Assembly (NCBI GenBank): GCA_902805655.1
Contig: CADCTF010000156.1
Coordinates: 1 to 64,000 of the forward strand
Direction: 5' to 3'
DNA from: an uncultured Acidimicrobiales bacterium
GTDB lineage: Bacteria > Actinomycetota > Acidimicrobiia > Acidimicrobiales > CADCTF01
Length of the DNA stretch: 64,000 nt
Shown: one piece after another, positions 1 to 8,761 of the stretch
Layout: the number at the start of each line of letters is the position of its first letter
How positions within the stretch are numbered: the stretch's first letter is position 1
Notes under the pieces: generated by a model
Told to the model about the DNA's origin: nothing
Databases searched by the model: none
The model's input: the letters and a program-made list of their open reading frames with translations, nothing else
Translations under genes and position numbers: made by a program

Positions 1-2
1 AG

Positions 3-782
3 GCCAAGGCCGTGCTGTTCGAGCCGGAGCGCACGTCCCATGGCGTCGTCAACGCCGAAGATCCGCACGGGCGCCGGTTGATCGATGCGGCACGCATCCC
101 CATGACCACGTTCTCGATGTCCGACGCCGAGGCGCTGGAGACGCACCCCGGTCGATCCGAGTTCCGCTGGCAGGGCGTCGACGTCCGCTTGCAGCTGCCC
201 GGCCGGTTCAACGTGGCCAATGCCCTCGGCGCAGCCACCGCATGCCTCGTGCTCGGCGTGGCTCCGTCCACCATCGCCCGCGCGCTGTCCGAGCTGGCCC
301 CCTTGCGGGGGCGGATGGAGCCAGTGGACGCGGGCCAGCCCTTCACCGTGCTGGTGGACTACGCGCACACGCCCGACGCGCTGCAGGCGGTGCTCGTCAC
401 GGCGCGGGAGGCGGCGGGGGACGGGCGCGTGCTGGTGGTCTTCGGCTGCGGCGGCGACCGCGACCGAGGCAAGCGGGGCCCGATGGGAGAGGTGGCCGCC
501 ACGCTGGCCGACGTGGCCGTGCTCACCGACGACAACCCCCGTAGCGAGGATTCTTCGGCCATCATCCGCGAGGTGCTGGCCGGTGTGGGCCAGCCTGAGG
601 AGGTGAGGACGATCCCCGATCGACGCGACGCCATCGCGCACGCCCTGGAGTCGGCCAGGCCCGGCGACGTCGTGGTGATCGCGGGCAAGGGTCACGAGAC
701 CGGACAGGTGTACGGCACGGAGATCCGTCCCTTCGACGACCGCCAGGTCGCGCTCGAGCTACTGGGTTCCGGCGCGGCGTGA
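3..782 (+). CDS. murE: UDP-N-acetylmuramoyl-tripeptide synthetase MurE (5' end cut by window)
   Basis: This is the C-terminal half of MurE, the cytoplasmic Mur ligase that adds the third stem-peptide residue to UDP-MurNAc-L-Ala-D-Glu. The frame is already open at base 3, so the gene starts outside the window. Visible features are DYAHTPD at the start of the C-terminal domain, the nucleotide-handling GKGHE motif, and the DNPR signature. Among Mur ligases DNPR is typical of enzymes that add meso-diaminopimelate. The stop overlaps the mraY start by 4 bp (GTGA), so the two are probably translationally coupled. The usual murF gene is not found between murE and mraY. Confidence 0.96.
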   Translation, partial: AKAVLFEPERTSHGVVNAEDPHGRRLIDAARIPMTTFSMSDAEALETHPGRSEFRWQGVDVRLQLPGRFNVANALGAATACLVLGVAPSTIARALSELAPLRGRMEPVDAGQPFTVLVDYAHTPDALQAVLVTAREAAGDGRVLVVFGCGGDRDRGKRGPMGEVAATLADVAVLTDDNPRSEDSSAIIREVLAGVGQPEEVRTIPDRRDAIAHALESARPGDVVVIAGKGHETGQVYGTEIRPFDDRQVALELLGSGAA

Positions 783-1816
783 TCGGGCTCCTTCTCGCCG
801 GTGGCGTGTCGATGCTGTTCGCCCTGATCGGCAGCCCCATCCTCATCCGCTGGCTGCAGGCCAACGGCATCGGTCAGCAGATCCGTGAGGACGGTCCGCA
901 GGGCCACCTGATCAAGGCGGGCACGCCCACCATGGGCGGGATCATGATCGTCGGCGGGGCGCTGGTGGGCTACCTCGCCGCCCACGCTCAAGGCCAGATC
1001 TTCACGGTGAGCGGCCTGCTCGTGATGGGGGTGACCCTTGCCGCCGCGGTGGTGGGGCTGATGGACGACTGGATCAAAATCCGCCACGCCCGCAACCTGG
1101 GCCTGAACAAGCGAGCCAAGATCGCCGGGCAGCTCATCGTCGCCTTCGGGTTCTCGTTCCTGAGCCTCGAGCTGCTGCACGGCCTGAACACCGAGCTGTC
1201 CTTCACGCGCTTCGACTCGCTGCCGTTCGGTCCGATGCCCTCGTGGGCCTGGGCCCTGTGGGCCTCGCTGATGATCATCGGCACCTCGAACGCGGTGAAC
1301 CTGGCCGACGGGCTCGACGGGTTGGCCGGCGGCTCGGCCGCCTTCGCCTTCTCGGCCTTCGCCATCATCGGCTTCTGGCAGTTCCGCCACCTGCCCGAGT
1401 ACGGCGTCGAGCACGCGCTCGACCTGGCCCTCGTGGCGGTGGCTCTGGCCGGGGGCTGCATCGGCTTCCTGTGGTGGAACGCGGCGCCGGCGAAGATCTT
1501 CATGGGCGACACGGGCTCCCTCGGCATCGGCGCGGGCATGGCCGGGCTCGCCCTGATGATGAACGTGCACCTCCTGTTGCCGGTGGTGGCCGGGCTGTAC
1601 GTGCTCATCACCCTCTCCGACATCATCCAGATCTTCAGCTTCCGGGTGTTCCACCGCCGTGTGTTCCGCATGGCCCCGCTGCAGCACCACTTCGAGCTGG
1701 CGGGATGGCCCGAGACGACGGTCGTCATCCGCTTCTGGATCCTCGCCGGCCTCTGCACGGCGCTCGCCGTGGGCGTCTTCTACGCCGACTGGATCTCGCT
1801 CGGGGTCCTCGACTGA
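779..1816 (+). CDS. mraY: Phospho-N-acetylmuramoyl-pentapeptide-transferase MraY
   Basis: MraY is an integral membrane enzyme that moves phospho-MurNAc-pentapeptide from UDP onto undecaprenyl phosphate, giving lipid I. The 345-residue length and the many hydrophobic helices fit the family. Recognisable loops are GTPTMGG near the N-terminus, the aspartate pair in LMDDW, the NLADGLDGLA loop, and FMGDTGSL. The histidine-rich C-terminal loop around PLQHHFE is also present. The GTG start lies inside the murE stop. The gene ends in TGATG, sharing one base with murD. Confidence 0.97.
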   Translation: MIGLLLAGGVSMLFALIGSPILIRWLQANGIGQQIREDGPQGHLIKAGTPTMGGIMIVGGALVGYLAAHAQGQIFTVSGLLVMGVTLAAAVVGLMDDWIKIRHARNLGLNKRAKIAGQLIVAFGFSFLSLELLHGLNTELSFTRFDSLPFGPMPSWAWALWASLMIIGTSNAVNLADGLDGLAGGSAAFAFSAFAIIGFWQFRHLPEYGVEHALDLALVAVALAGGCIGFLWWNAAPAKIFMGDTGSLGIGAGMAGLALMMNVHLLLPVVAGLYVLITLSDIIQIFSFRVFHRRVFRMAPLQHHFELAGWPETTVVIRFWILAGLCTALAVGVFYADWISLGVLD

Positions 1817-3165
1817 TGGCGGCCGACCCGACGTGGGCTCCCTCCCGTCCACTGGTCGTCGGGCTGGGGCTCGCGAACGAGGCGGTGGTGCGTCAGCTCC
1901 TGCGGCGCGGGGCACCGGTGACGGTGGTCGACGACCGCCCTACGCCGGCGGTGCGGGCCATGGCCGCCGGGCTCGGCGTCGACCTGATCGAGTCGCCCGG
2001 AGACAACGCGGTCGCCAGGCTGGTCGACCAGGCGGACGTGGTGCTGCCCGGCCCCGGGGTGCCGTTCCGCCATGCCGCCATCCGCCACGCCTCGGCCGGC
2101 GGTGTGCCCCTGTGGAGCGAGCTCGAGCTGGCGGCGCGGTGGGATGACCGGCCGATCGCCGCCGTCACCGGCACCAACGGGAAGACCACCGTCACGCTGC
2201 TCGTCACGAGCATGCTCGAGGCCGCCGGCCGTCGGGTAGCCGTCGCCGGCAACAACGACCTCCCGCTGGTGGATGCGCTCGACACGGACGCCGAGATGTT
2301 CGTCGTCGAGGCCTCGTCGTTCCGGTTGCAGTTCCTCGAGACGTTCCGACCTGTCGTGGCGACATGGCTGAACCTGGCCGACGACCATCTCGACTGGCAT
2401 CCGGACCTTGCGCACTACGTGGCGGCGAAGGCCAACATCTGGGCGTTCCAGGGCTCTGCCGACCTGGCCATCGGCAACGCGGACGATGAGGTCGTGTCTC
2501 GAGAGCTGGCCAAGGCCCCGGGCCGGCGCACCACGTTCGGCCGGGACACCGGCGACTGGCGGGTGTCGGGTCCTGACCTCGTTGCGCCGGACGGCCGCGC
2601 CTTTGTGGCCGTCGACGACCTGCCGCGCCGCCTCCCGCACGACCTGGCCAACGCCCTCGCAGCGACGGCCACGGCCACGGCCGTCGGGGTGGAGCTCGAT
2701 GTGTGCGCGTCCGTGCTGGCGGCCTTCACCGGCTTCCCCCATCGGGTGCAGCTGGTCGGCGAAGCCCGCGGCGTGCGCTGGTACGACGACTCGAAGGCCA
2801 CCACGCCGGCGTCGGTGGTGGCGGCGGCATCGGGCTTCGAGTCGGTGGTGCTGATCGCCGGCGGCCGGAACAAGGGCCTCGACTTCTCCCCGTTGGCCGC
2901 GCTGGCCGGACGCGTGCATGCGGTTGTGGCCATCGGCGACTCGGCCGAGGAGATCGCCGGCCTGTTCACCGCCTGCGGCGAGGTGGACGTGCACACCGCC
3001 GGGTCCATGGAGGAGGCGGTGCGCGCCGCGGCGACAGCCGCCCGACCGGGCGACGCCGTGCTGCTGTCGCCGGGTGGCGCCTCGTACGACTGGTACCGCA
3101 ACTACGGCGAACGGGGCGACGACTTCGCCCGGTTGGTCGACGAGCTCATCGAACGAGGACGCTGA
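1816..3165 (+). CDS. murD: UDP-N-acetylmuramoylalanine--D-glutamate ligase MurD
   Basis: MurD is the cytoplasmic ligase that adds D-glutamate to UDP-MurNAc-L-Ala. The 449-residue protein has an N-terminal Rossmann-like UDP-binding domain beginning PLVVGLGLAN. It then has the ATP-binding P-loop TGTNGKTT near residue 120, the LNLADDHLDWH region that supplies metal-binding residues, and a C-terminal domain with DDSKATTP and LLSPGGASYD. I chose ATG 1816 because it overlaps the mraY stop by one base. An open frame extends further upstream, but it is a shadow inside mraY. ftsW follows directly. Confidence 0.96.
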   Translation: MAADPTWAPSRPLVVGLGLANEAVVRQLLRRGAPVTVVDDRPTPAVRAMAAGLGVDLIESPGDNAVARLVDQADVVLPGPGVPFRHAAIRHASAGGVPLWSELELAARWDDRPIAAVTGTNGKTTVTLLVTSMLEAAGRRVAVAGNNDLPLVDALDTDAEMFVVEASSFRLQFLETFRPVVATWLNLADDHLDWHPDLAHYVAAKANIWAFQGSADLAIGNADDEVVSRELAKAPGRRTTFGRDTGDWRVSGPDLVAPDGRAFVAVDDLPRRLPHDLANALAATATATAVGVELDVCASVLAAFTGFPHRVQLVGEARGVRWYDDSKATTPASVVAAASGFESVVLIAGGRNKGLDFSPLAALAGRVHAVVAIGDSAEEIAGLFTACGEVDVHTAGSMEEAVRAAATAARPGDAVLLSPGGASYDWYRNYGERGDDFARLVDELIERGR

Positions 3166-4383
3166 ATGGCCATCGCCGCCAGGTTCGCCCGGGATCTGCC
3201 CCGGCCCCGGTTCACCCGTCTCATGTGGGCCCGCACGCACGCGGCTCCGACCGGTGGGCGGGCCACGTGGTGGTTGCTGGTCACGCTCGTGGTGGCCCTG
3301 AACGTCGTCGGGCTGGTGATGGTGCTGTCCGCCTCTTCCGTGCAAGCGCTGCGCATCGAGGGCTCGTCCTGGTACTTCTTCAACCGTCAGGTGCTGTGGA
3401 CGGTGCTCGGCGTCATCGCGCTGCTGGTGGCGGCACGCGTCGACTACCGGTTCTGGCGACGTTGGACCACCCATCTGATGGTCGCCTCACTGGTGCTGCT
3501 GGTGCTCGTCCTGGTCCCCGGCGTCGGCATCGAGGTGAGCGGCTCAAGCCGGTGGCTCGGCTTCGGCGCGTTGCGCATGCAGCCCTCGGAGCTGGCCAAG
3601 TTCGCCGTGCTCGTGTTCGCGGCCGACCTGCTGGCTCGTCGAGCCGACAAGATGGGCGACAACCGCCTCACCCTCCGGCCGGTGCTCACCGGCCTCGGTG
3701 CCATCGCCGTGCTGCTGCTGCTGCAGCCCGACCTCGGCACCACCTTGGTCACCGGCGCCATCGTGATGGCGGTGCTGTTCGTGGCCGGCGTACCGGTGGG
3801 CACGATGGCGGCGGTCGTCTCCGTGTCCGCCGTGCTCACCTTGGGCCTCGCCCGATCCCAGCCCTACCGGTGGAGGCGGATGACGGCGTTCCTCGACCCC
3901 TTCGCCGACGCAGGGAACACTGGCTACCAGGCCGCGCAGGGGCTCGTGGCCCTGGCTGCCGGCGGGTGGACCGGGGTGGGTCTCGGCGAGAGCCGGGCCA
4001 AGTGGGGCTTCCTCCCCGCCGCTCACACCGACTTCATCTTCGCCATCATCGGCGAGGAGCTGGGCTTCGTCGGGGCCGTGACCGTGATCCTCCTCTTCGC
4101 CGGCGTGGCCGCGGTCGGCGTCCGCACCGCGGTCACCGCTCCCGACCGCTTCGGCACCTTGCTCGCCGCCGGCATCACGACGTGGGTGTCGATGCAGGCG
4201 TTCGTCAACCTCGGCGCGGTGGTGGGTCTGGTGCCGATCACCGGGGTGCCGCTGCCGTTCGTCTCCGCCGGGGGGTCCTCGCTGATCATCGGCATGGCCA
4301 CCTTCGGCATCCTGTTGAACATCAGCCGCCAGGCGCGTGTGCCGAAGCGACGCCGACCGGTGGCGGCTGAGGCTCGCGCGTGA
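3166..4383 (+). CDS. ftsW: Septal peptidoglycan polymerase FtsW (SEDS family)
   Basis: FtsW is a polytopic membrane glycosyltransferase that polymerises lipid II at the division septum with its partner class B PBP. The 405-residue protein has about ten hydrophobic helices after a basic N-terminal tail. SEDS family marks are QPSELAK near residue 140, LQPDLGT near 185, and the C-terminal PFVSAGGSS motif. It begins with no gap after murD and its stop overlaps the murG GTG start (GTGA). RodA is the alternative SEDS member, but the position between murD and murG argues for FtsW. Confidence 0.95.
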   Translation: MAIAARFARDLPRPRFTRLMWARTHAAPTGGRATWWLLVTLVVALNVVGLVMVLSASSVQALRIEGSSWYFFNRQVLWTVLGVIALLVAARVDYRFWRRWTTHLMVASLVLLVLVLVPGVGIEVSGSSRWLGFGALRMQPSELAKFAVLVFAADLLARRADKMGDNRLTLRPVLTGLGAIAVLLLLQPDLGTTLVTGAIVMAVLFVAGVPVGTMAAVVSVSAVLTLGLARSQPYRWRRMTAFLDPFADAGNTGYQAAQGLVALAAGGWTGVGLGESRAKWGFLPAAHTDFIFAIIGEELGFVGAVTVILLFAGVAAVGVRTAVTAPDRFGTLLAAGITTWVSMQAFVNLGAVVGLVPITGVPLPFVSAGGSSLIIGMATFGILLNISRQARVPKRRRPVAAEARA

Positions 4384-5495
4384 GCTCGCGGCCCTGGGTC
4401 GTCATCGCCGGGGGCGGCACGGCCGGTCACGTCGTGCCGGCGCTGGCGATCGGTCGCGCCCTTGCAGCGCGGGGCCACGAGCCGGCCACCGTGCGGTTCG
4501 TGGGCTCCAAGCGCGGTGTCGAGGGGCGCATGGTCACCGAAGCCGGCTTTCCGGTCACCCTCCTGCCGGGCCGCGGCCTGGCCCGCCGCCTGACCCTCGA
4601 CAACGTCGGCGCGCTCTTCGGCTTCGTCTCGGCGTTCGTCCAGGCCTTCGGGCTGCTGGCCCGGTGGCGGCCGAAGGTCGTGGTCTCCATGGGCGGGTAC
4701 GCGTCAGCGCCTTGTGCCGTTGCGGCGGCCCTCCTGCGCATCCCGGTCGTGATCTCGGAGCAGAACGCCCTGCCCACTGCCACCCACCGCATGGTCGGCC
4801 GCTTCGCGGTGGCGTCCGCCGTCCCCTTCGCCGGCACCCCGTTGCCGCATCCGGTGGTGACCGGCAACCCGGTGCGGTCGGAGGTGCTGTCGCTCGACAC
4901 GTCGGGAGCGGGCCGTGCCGCCGCCCGCTCACAGCTGGGTCTCCCGCTCGAAGGGGTCGTGATCGCCGCTACGGGAGGTTCGTTGGGGGCGCGCACCATC
5001 AACGCCGCAGTAGTCGGCCTCAGCGCCGGATGGCCCGGTCCGCAGCCGATCACGGTGCACCACGTCGTCGGACGTCGGGACTGGGAGTGGGCGCAGGCTC
5101 AGCCCACCTCGGCCAACCCGCTGGTCGACCATCGCCTCGTCGAGTACGAGGAGCGCATGCCCGAGCTCCTGGCCGCCGCCGACCTCGTCATCTCACGAGC
5201 CGGCGGGTCGATCGTCTCCGAGCTCGCCGTGGTGGGCCGGGCATCGATCCTCGTCCCTCTCCCCATCGCCCCCTACGACCACCAGGCGTTCAACGCCCGG
5301 GTGCTCGAGCGGGCCGGCGGGGCGCTCATGGTCCGCGACCACGACCTCACGGCCGGGCGCCTGATCACCGAGCTCGTGGCGCTGATCGGTGAGCCGGGGC
5401 GGCTCGAGGCCATGGGCGCGGCCGCCCGCACCGAGGGCCAGCCGGACGCCGCGGACCGAGTGGCCGAGGTCGTGGAGCGACATGCCCGCCCTTGA
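4380..5495 (+). CDS. murG: UDP-GlcNAc:lipid I GlcNAc transferase MurG
   Basis: MurG is a membrane-associated GT28 glycosyltransferase that converts lipid I to lipid II on the inner face of the membrane. The 371-residue protein has the glycine-rich GGGTAGHV loop at the N-terminus, SMGGYASAP, EQNALPT, and the nucleotide-sugar site around RAGGSIVSEL. The GTG start sits in the ftsW stop. The end overlaps the murC start by 14 bp, so translation of the whole run is tightly coupled. Confidence 0.96.
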   Translation: MSSRPWVVIAGGGTAGHVVPALAIGRALAARGHEPATVRFVGSKRGVEGRMVTEAGFPVTLLPGRGLARRLTLDNVGALFGFVSAFVQAFGLLARWRPKVVVSMGGYASAPCAVAAALLRIPVVISEQNALPTATHRMVGRFAVASAVPFAGTPLPHPVVTGNPVRSEVLSLDTSGAGRAAARSQLGLPLEGVVIAATGGSLGARTINAAVVGLSAGWPGPQPITVHHVVGRRDWEWAQAQPTSANPLVDHRLVEYEERMPELLAAADLVISRAGGSIVSELAVVGRASILVPLPIAPYDHQAFNARVLERAGGALMVRDHDLTAGRLITELVALIGEPGRLEAMGAAARTEGQPDAADRVAEVVERHARP

Positions 5496-6855
5496 CCTGC
5501 AGACTCCCCGCCGGCTCCACGTCGTCGGCGCTGGAGGCCTGGCCATGAGCGCCATCGCCTCGATCCTGGCGACGCTCGGCCACGACGTGTCAGGCAGCGA
5601 CTCGGTGCACTCGCCGGCCATCGATGTGCTGGCCGGCCAAGGGGTGCGGGTCGCCATCGGCCACGAGGCCGGCAACGTGGGTGCCGTCGACGCGGTGATC
5701 GCGTCCACCGCCATCCCCGCCACCAACCCCGAGCTGGTGGAGGCGACACGCCAAGGGATCCCGGTGCATCGCCGAGCTGACGCCATGGTCGCGCTCTGTC
5801 GAGCCCGCACCGCCGTCGCCGTGTCGGGCACCCACGGGAAGACCACGACGTCTTCCATGCTCGCGGTGATCCTCGTCGAGGCCGGCCTGCGTCCCTCCTT
5901 CATCATCGGCGGGACGGTGCACGACCTGGGCGGCGGGTGGCGGTGGGACGACGGTGAGCTCTTCGTGGTCGAAGCGGACGAGAGCGACGGCACGTTCGTC
6001 GAGCTCGGGGCCGAGGCGGTGCTGGTGACGAGCGTCGAGGCGGACCACCTCGACTTCTGGGGGAGCCTGGGGGCGATCGAAGACGCGTTCGCGAGGTTCG
6101 TCGCGGAGGCGCCGGGCCCCAAGGTGGTGTGCGCCGACGACGCCGGAGCGGCCCGTCTGGCAACGGTGTTGGGCACGGTCACCTACGGCGTGGCCGAGGA
6201 CGCCGACTACCGCATCGTCGACCTCGTGACCACGGGCTCCTCGGTTGCCTTCGCGATCGAGCACGACGGTTCTCGCGTCGCCGACATCTCCCTGCCGGCC
6301 CCCGGGACGCACAACGCCCGCAACGCCTGCGGAGCGTTGGTGATGGCGCTGCTGCTGGGTGCGCCGGCGAACGCCGGTGAGCGCGCGCTGGCGCGCTATG
6401 GCGGTGTGGAGCGGCGCTTCCAGCACCGAGGTGAGCGCGGCGGCGTCACCTTCGTCGACGACTACGCCCACAACCCCGGCAAGGTGTGCGCCGCCCTCGA
6501 GGCCGCCGCGGCCGGCGGGTGGGGTCGCGTCGTCGCCGTCTTCCAGCCCCACCTCTACTCGCGGACGTTCGACCTCGCCGCGGACTTCGGGGAGGCGCTC
6601 GGAGCGGCCGACGTGGTCGTCGTCACCGATGTGTACGGGTCGCGCGAGGCTCCGATGGCCGGTGTGTCCGGCAAGCTGATCGTCGACGCCATCCTCGACG
6701 CGCATCCGGGCCTGCGGGTGGTCTGGGTGCCGCAGCGCGACGCTCTGGCCGCCATCGTCCGGAGCGTGGTGCGCCCCGGGGATCTCTGCCTCACGCTCGG
6801 GGCGGGCGACATCACCCGCCTCGCCGACGAGCTGCTGGCGGACCCGCCGACGTGA
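5482..6855 (+). CDS. murC: UDP-N-acetylmuramate--L-alanine ligase MurC
   Basis: MurC starts the stem peptide by adding L-alanine to UDP-MurNAc. The protein has 457 residues. The N-terminal UDP-binding domain opens with LHVVGAGGLAMSA. The ATP loop is SGTHGKTTT near residue 115, and the EADESDGTF and DYAHNP elements are typical of MurC. I chose ATG 5482 (MPALDLQ) and not the upstream open frame, because the extra residues lie inside murG and are low-complexity. The stop overlaps the murB GTG start by 4 bp. Confidence 0.95.
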   Translation: MPALDLQTPRRLHVVGAGGLAMSAIASILATLGHDVSGSDSVHSPAIDVLAGQGVRVAIGHEAGNVGAVDAVIASTAIPATNPELVEATRQGIPVHRRADAMVALCRARTAVAVSGTHGKTTTSSMLAVILVEAGLRPSFIIGGTVHDLGGGWRWDDGELFVVEADESDGTFVELGAEAVLVTSVEADHLDFWGSLGAIEDAFARFVAEAPGPKVVCADDAGAARLATVLGTVTYGVAEDADYRIVDLVTTGSSVAFAIEHDGSRVADISLPAPGTHNARNACGALVMALLLGAPANAGERALARYGGVERRFQHRGERGGVTFVDDYAHNPGKVCAALEAAAAGGWGRVVAVFQPHLYSRTFDLAADFGEALGAADVVVVTDVYGSREAPMAGVSGKLIVDAILDAHPGLRVVWVPQRDALAAIVRSVVRPGDLCLTLGAGDITRLADELLADPPT

Positions 6856-7793
6856 GCTCGTCGGTCGAGCGCGCCGCCGAGCTCCTCGGCCACGCGGCCG
6901 AGCGCGACGTGGCTCTCGGTCCGTTCACCACGTACCGCGTCGGGGGGCCGGCGTCGCTGCTGCTGCGGGCTGCTTCCGAACCGGATCTGGCCTTGGCCCG
7001 CAAGGTGGTGGTCGAGACCGGTGTCCGGGTGCTCGTGGTCGGCAAGGGGTCCAACCTGTTGGTGGCGGACAGCGGCTTCGCCGGGCTCGCCGTGATCCTC
7101 GGCGACGGCTTCTCCGCCATCGAGATCCGCCCGGACGGGCTCGTCGTGGCGGGCGCGGCGACGTCGCTCCCCGTGCTCGCCCGCCGCACGGCGGCGGCCG
7201 GTCTCACCGGGTTCGAGTGGGCGGTGGGCGTGCCTGGAACCGTCGGGGGGGCAGTGCGCATGAACGCCGGCGGCCACGGCTCGGACATGGCCGCCTCCCT
7301 GGTCTCGTGGACCTCGGTGGACCTCGCCGGCGGGCCCGACGGGCGCGCTCCCGCAGCCACGCTCGAGCTTCGCTACCGGCACTCGTCGGTGCGCCCGACG
7401 CAGGTCGTCACCAGCGCCGAGCTGCAGCTGGCGAGTGGCGACCGGGCGGAGTCTGAGACCCAGATCAGCGAGATCGTGCGATGGCGCCGCGAGCACCAGC
7501 CCGGTGGCCAGAACGCGGGCTCGATCTTCACCAACCCGCCCGATGCGTCCGCGGGCCAGCTCATCGACCGAGCCGGCCTCCGGGGTCACCGCAGGGGATC
7601 CGCGCATGTGTCACCGAAGCATGCGAACTTCTTCCAGGCCGACGAGGGCGGCTCCGCCGACGACGTGCGGTCGCTGATCTTGGAGGTGCAGCAGGAAGTG
7701 GAGGCCAGGACCGGCGTACGACTCGAGCCCGAGCTGCGGATGGTGGGGTTCGAGCCCATCGGCGGGGAACCCTCGACCAGGGGTCGAGGGTGA
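6852..7793 (+). CDS. murB: UDP-N-acetylenolpyruvoylglucosamine reductase MurB
   Basis: MurB is a soluble FAD enzyme that reduces UDP-GlcNAc-enolpyruvate to UDP-MurNAc with NADPH. The 313-residue protein shows TTYRVGGPA near the N-terminus, GKGSNLLV, and the FAD-contacting GVPGTVGGAVRMNAG stretch. Further on are the R-Y-R-H-S-S segment and NAGSIFTNP, where the serine matches the catalytic proton donor of the family. H-V-S-P-K-H-A-N-F follows. The GTG start overlaps the murC stop. The last base triplet overlaps a possible GTG start of ftsQ. Confidence 0.95.
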   Translation: MSSSVERAAELLGHAAERDVALGPFTTYRVGGPASLLLRAASEPDLALARKVVVETGVRVLVVGKGSNLLVADSGFAGLAVILGDGFSAIEIRPDGLVVAGAATSLPVLARRTAAAGLTGFEWAVGVPGTVGGAVRMNAGGHGSDMAASLVSWTSVDLAGGPDGRAPAATLELRYRHSSVRPTQVVTSAELQLASGDRAESETQISEIVRWRREHQPGGQNAGSIFTNPPDASAGQLIDRAGLRGHRRGSAHVSPKHANFFQADEGGSADDVRSLILEVQQEVEARTGVRLEPELRMVGFEPIGGEPSTRGRG

Positions 7794-8614
7794 AGGGAAC
7801 GCTCACCTCACCGCCCCGCCGGCCGCTCGCGGCAGGCGAAGGGCTGGTGATGGATCCCCGCATCCATCGCCGGCGGGTGGAGGTTCGCCGCGACGAGGGC
7901 CGCCGCCGGTTGCGCCTGCTGCTCATCGGCCTGGCGGTGGTGGCGGCCGCCGTCGGCGCCTACGGCATCACCCGGTCGCCGCTGCTCGATCTCGACGACA
8001 TGGTGGTCCGGGGCGTCACGCAGCTGGCGCCGCAGGACGTGGAGCGGGCCGCCGGCCTGTCCGGCCGCTCCGCCATGGTCGACCTCGACGAGCCCACCAT
8101 CGCTAGGAGAGTCGAGACCCTGCCGTGGGTCGCCGAGGCCTCGGTGACCAAGCAGTGGCCGGGAACCGTGCGCATCGACATCGTCGAGCGGGTGCCGGTG
8201 GCCGCCGTCACGACACCGGCGCCACCCGGTTCGCCGGCGCGCTGGGCCCTTGCCGACGTGTCCGGTCAGGTGGTCGAGGTCAAGCCCAGCCCGGCCGCCG
8301 GGCTCGTCCACATCGTCACCGCGTCTCCGCCCGGACAACCTGGATCGTCGTTGGCGCCGGCCACCCGGGCCGCCGTGGCGCTGGCCGCGTCGCTGCGTCC
8401 GCCGCTCGAGGGACGGGTCGGTCGCGTCACCATCGGCGCCTCCGGGGACCTCGAGCTCACCCTCGACGATCGCGTTCCCGTGCGGTTCGGCTCCGCAGCC
8501 GAGTCCGATCGCAAGCTCGTGGCGCTGGCCACCCTGGTCGACCGGGTGGACCTGAAGACGGCCCAGATGATCGACGTGCGCGTCCCTTCTGCACCAGTCT
8601 TGACCCGGCGATAG
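7790..8614 (+). CDS. ftsQ: Cell-division protein FtsQ (POTRA domain)
   Basis: FtsQ is a bitopic membrane protein that recruits and regulates septal wall synthesis together with FtsL and FtsB. The protein has a basic cytoplasmic tail, one transmembrane helix around LLLIGLAVVAAAVGAYG, and then a POTRA domain starting LDLDDMVVRGVTQL. Identity rests on this architecture and on its place between murB and ftsZ, since FtsQ is poorly conserved. GTG 7790 overlaps the murB stop and would give 274 residues. ATG 7850, preceded by a GGCGAAGG-like stretch, is an equally possible start that gives 254. Confidence 0.9.
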   Translation: MKGTLTSPPRRPLAAGEGLVMDPRIHRRRVEVRRDEGRRRLRLLLIGLAVVAAAVGAYGITRSPLLDLDDMVVRGVTQLAPQDVERAAGLSGRSAMVDLDEPTIARRVETLPWVAEASVTKQWPGTVRIDIVERVPVAAVTTPAPPGSPARWALADVSGQVVEVKPSPAAGLVHIVTASPPGQPGSSLAPATRAAVALAASLRPPLEGRVGRVTIGASGDLELTLDDRVPVRFGSAAESDRKLVALATLVDRVDLKTAQMIDVRVPSAPVLTRR

Positions 8615-8638
8615 GGAGCAGTTACCGTCGCCCATCGG

Positions 8639-8668
8639 GAGAGGTTGAGGGCAAAACCTCTACCTCTC
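8639..8668 (+). promoter_or_regulatory. 12-bp hairpin in the ftsQ-ftsZ intergenic region
   Basis: The left arm GAGAGGTTGAGG (8639-8650) pairs with CCTCTACCTCTC (8657-8668), with one mismatch and a 6-nt GCAAAA loop. No T-run follows, so it does not look like an intrinsic terminator. It is the main feature of the 147-bp gap before ftsZ. It may control ftsZ expression as an operator or an mRNA element; the sequence alone does not say which. Confidence 0.6.
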
Positions 8669-8761
8669 GTTGAGCGTTAGGGCCACACCATAGCGGGTCG
8701 GCACTGCTCCCGAATCGACCGCGGCGGCATCCCCCGCCCGTATTGGAGGCAACCCAAGCTG

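Noticed and set aside
692-1915. Long minus-strand open frame of about 400 codons
   Set aside because: It lies wholly opposite mraY and its neighbours and encodes Arg/His/Pro-rich sequence with no domain. It is a GC-driven antisense shadow.
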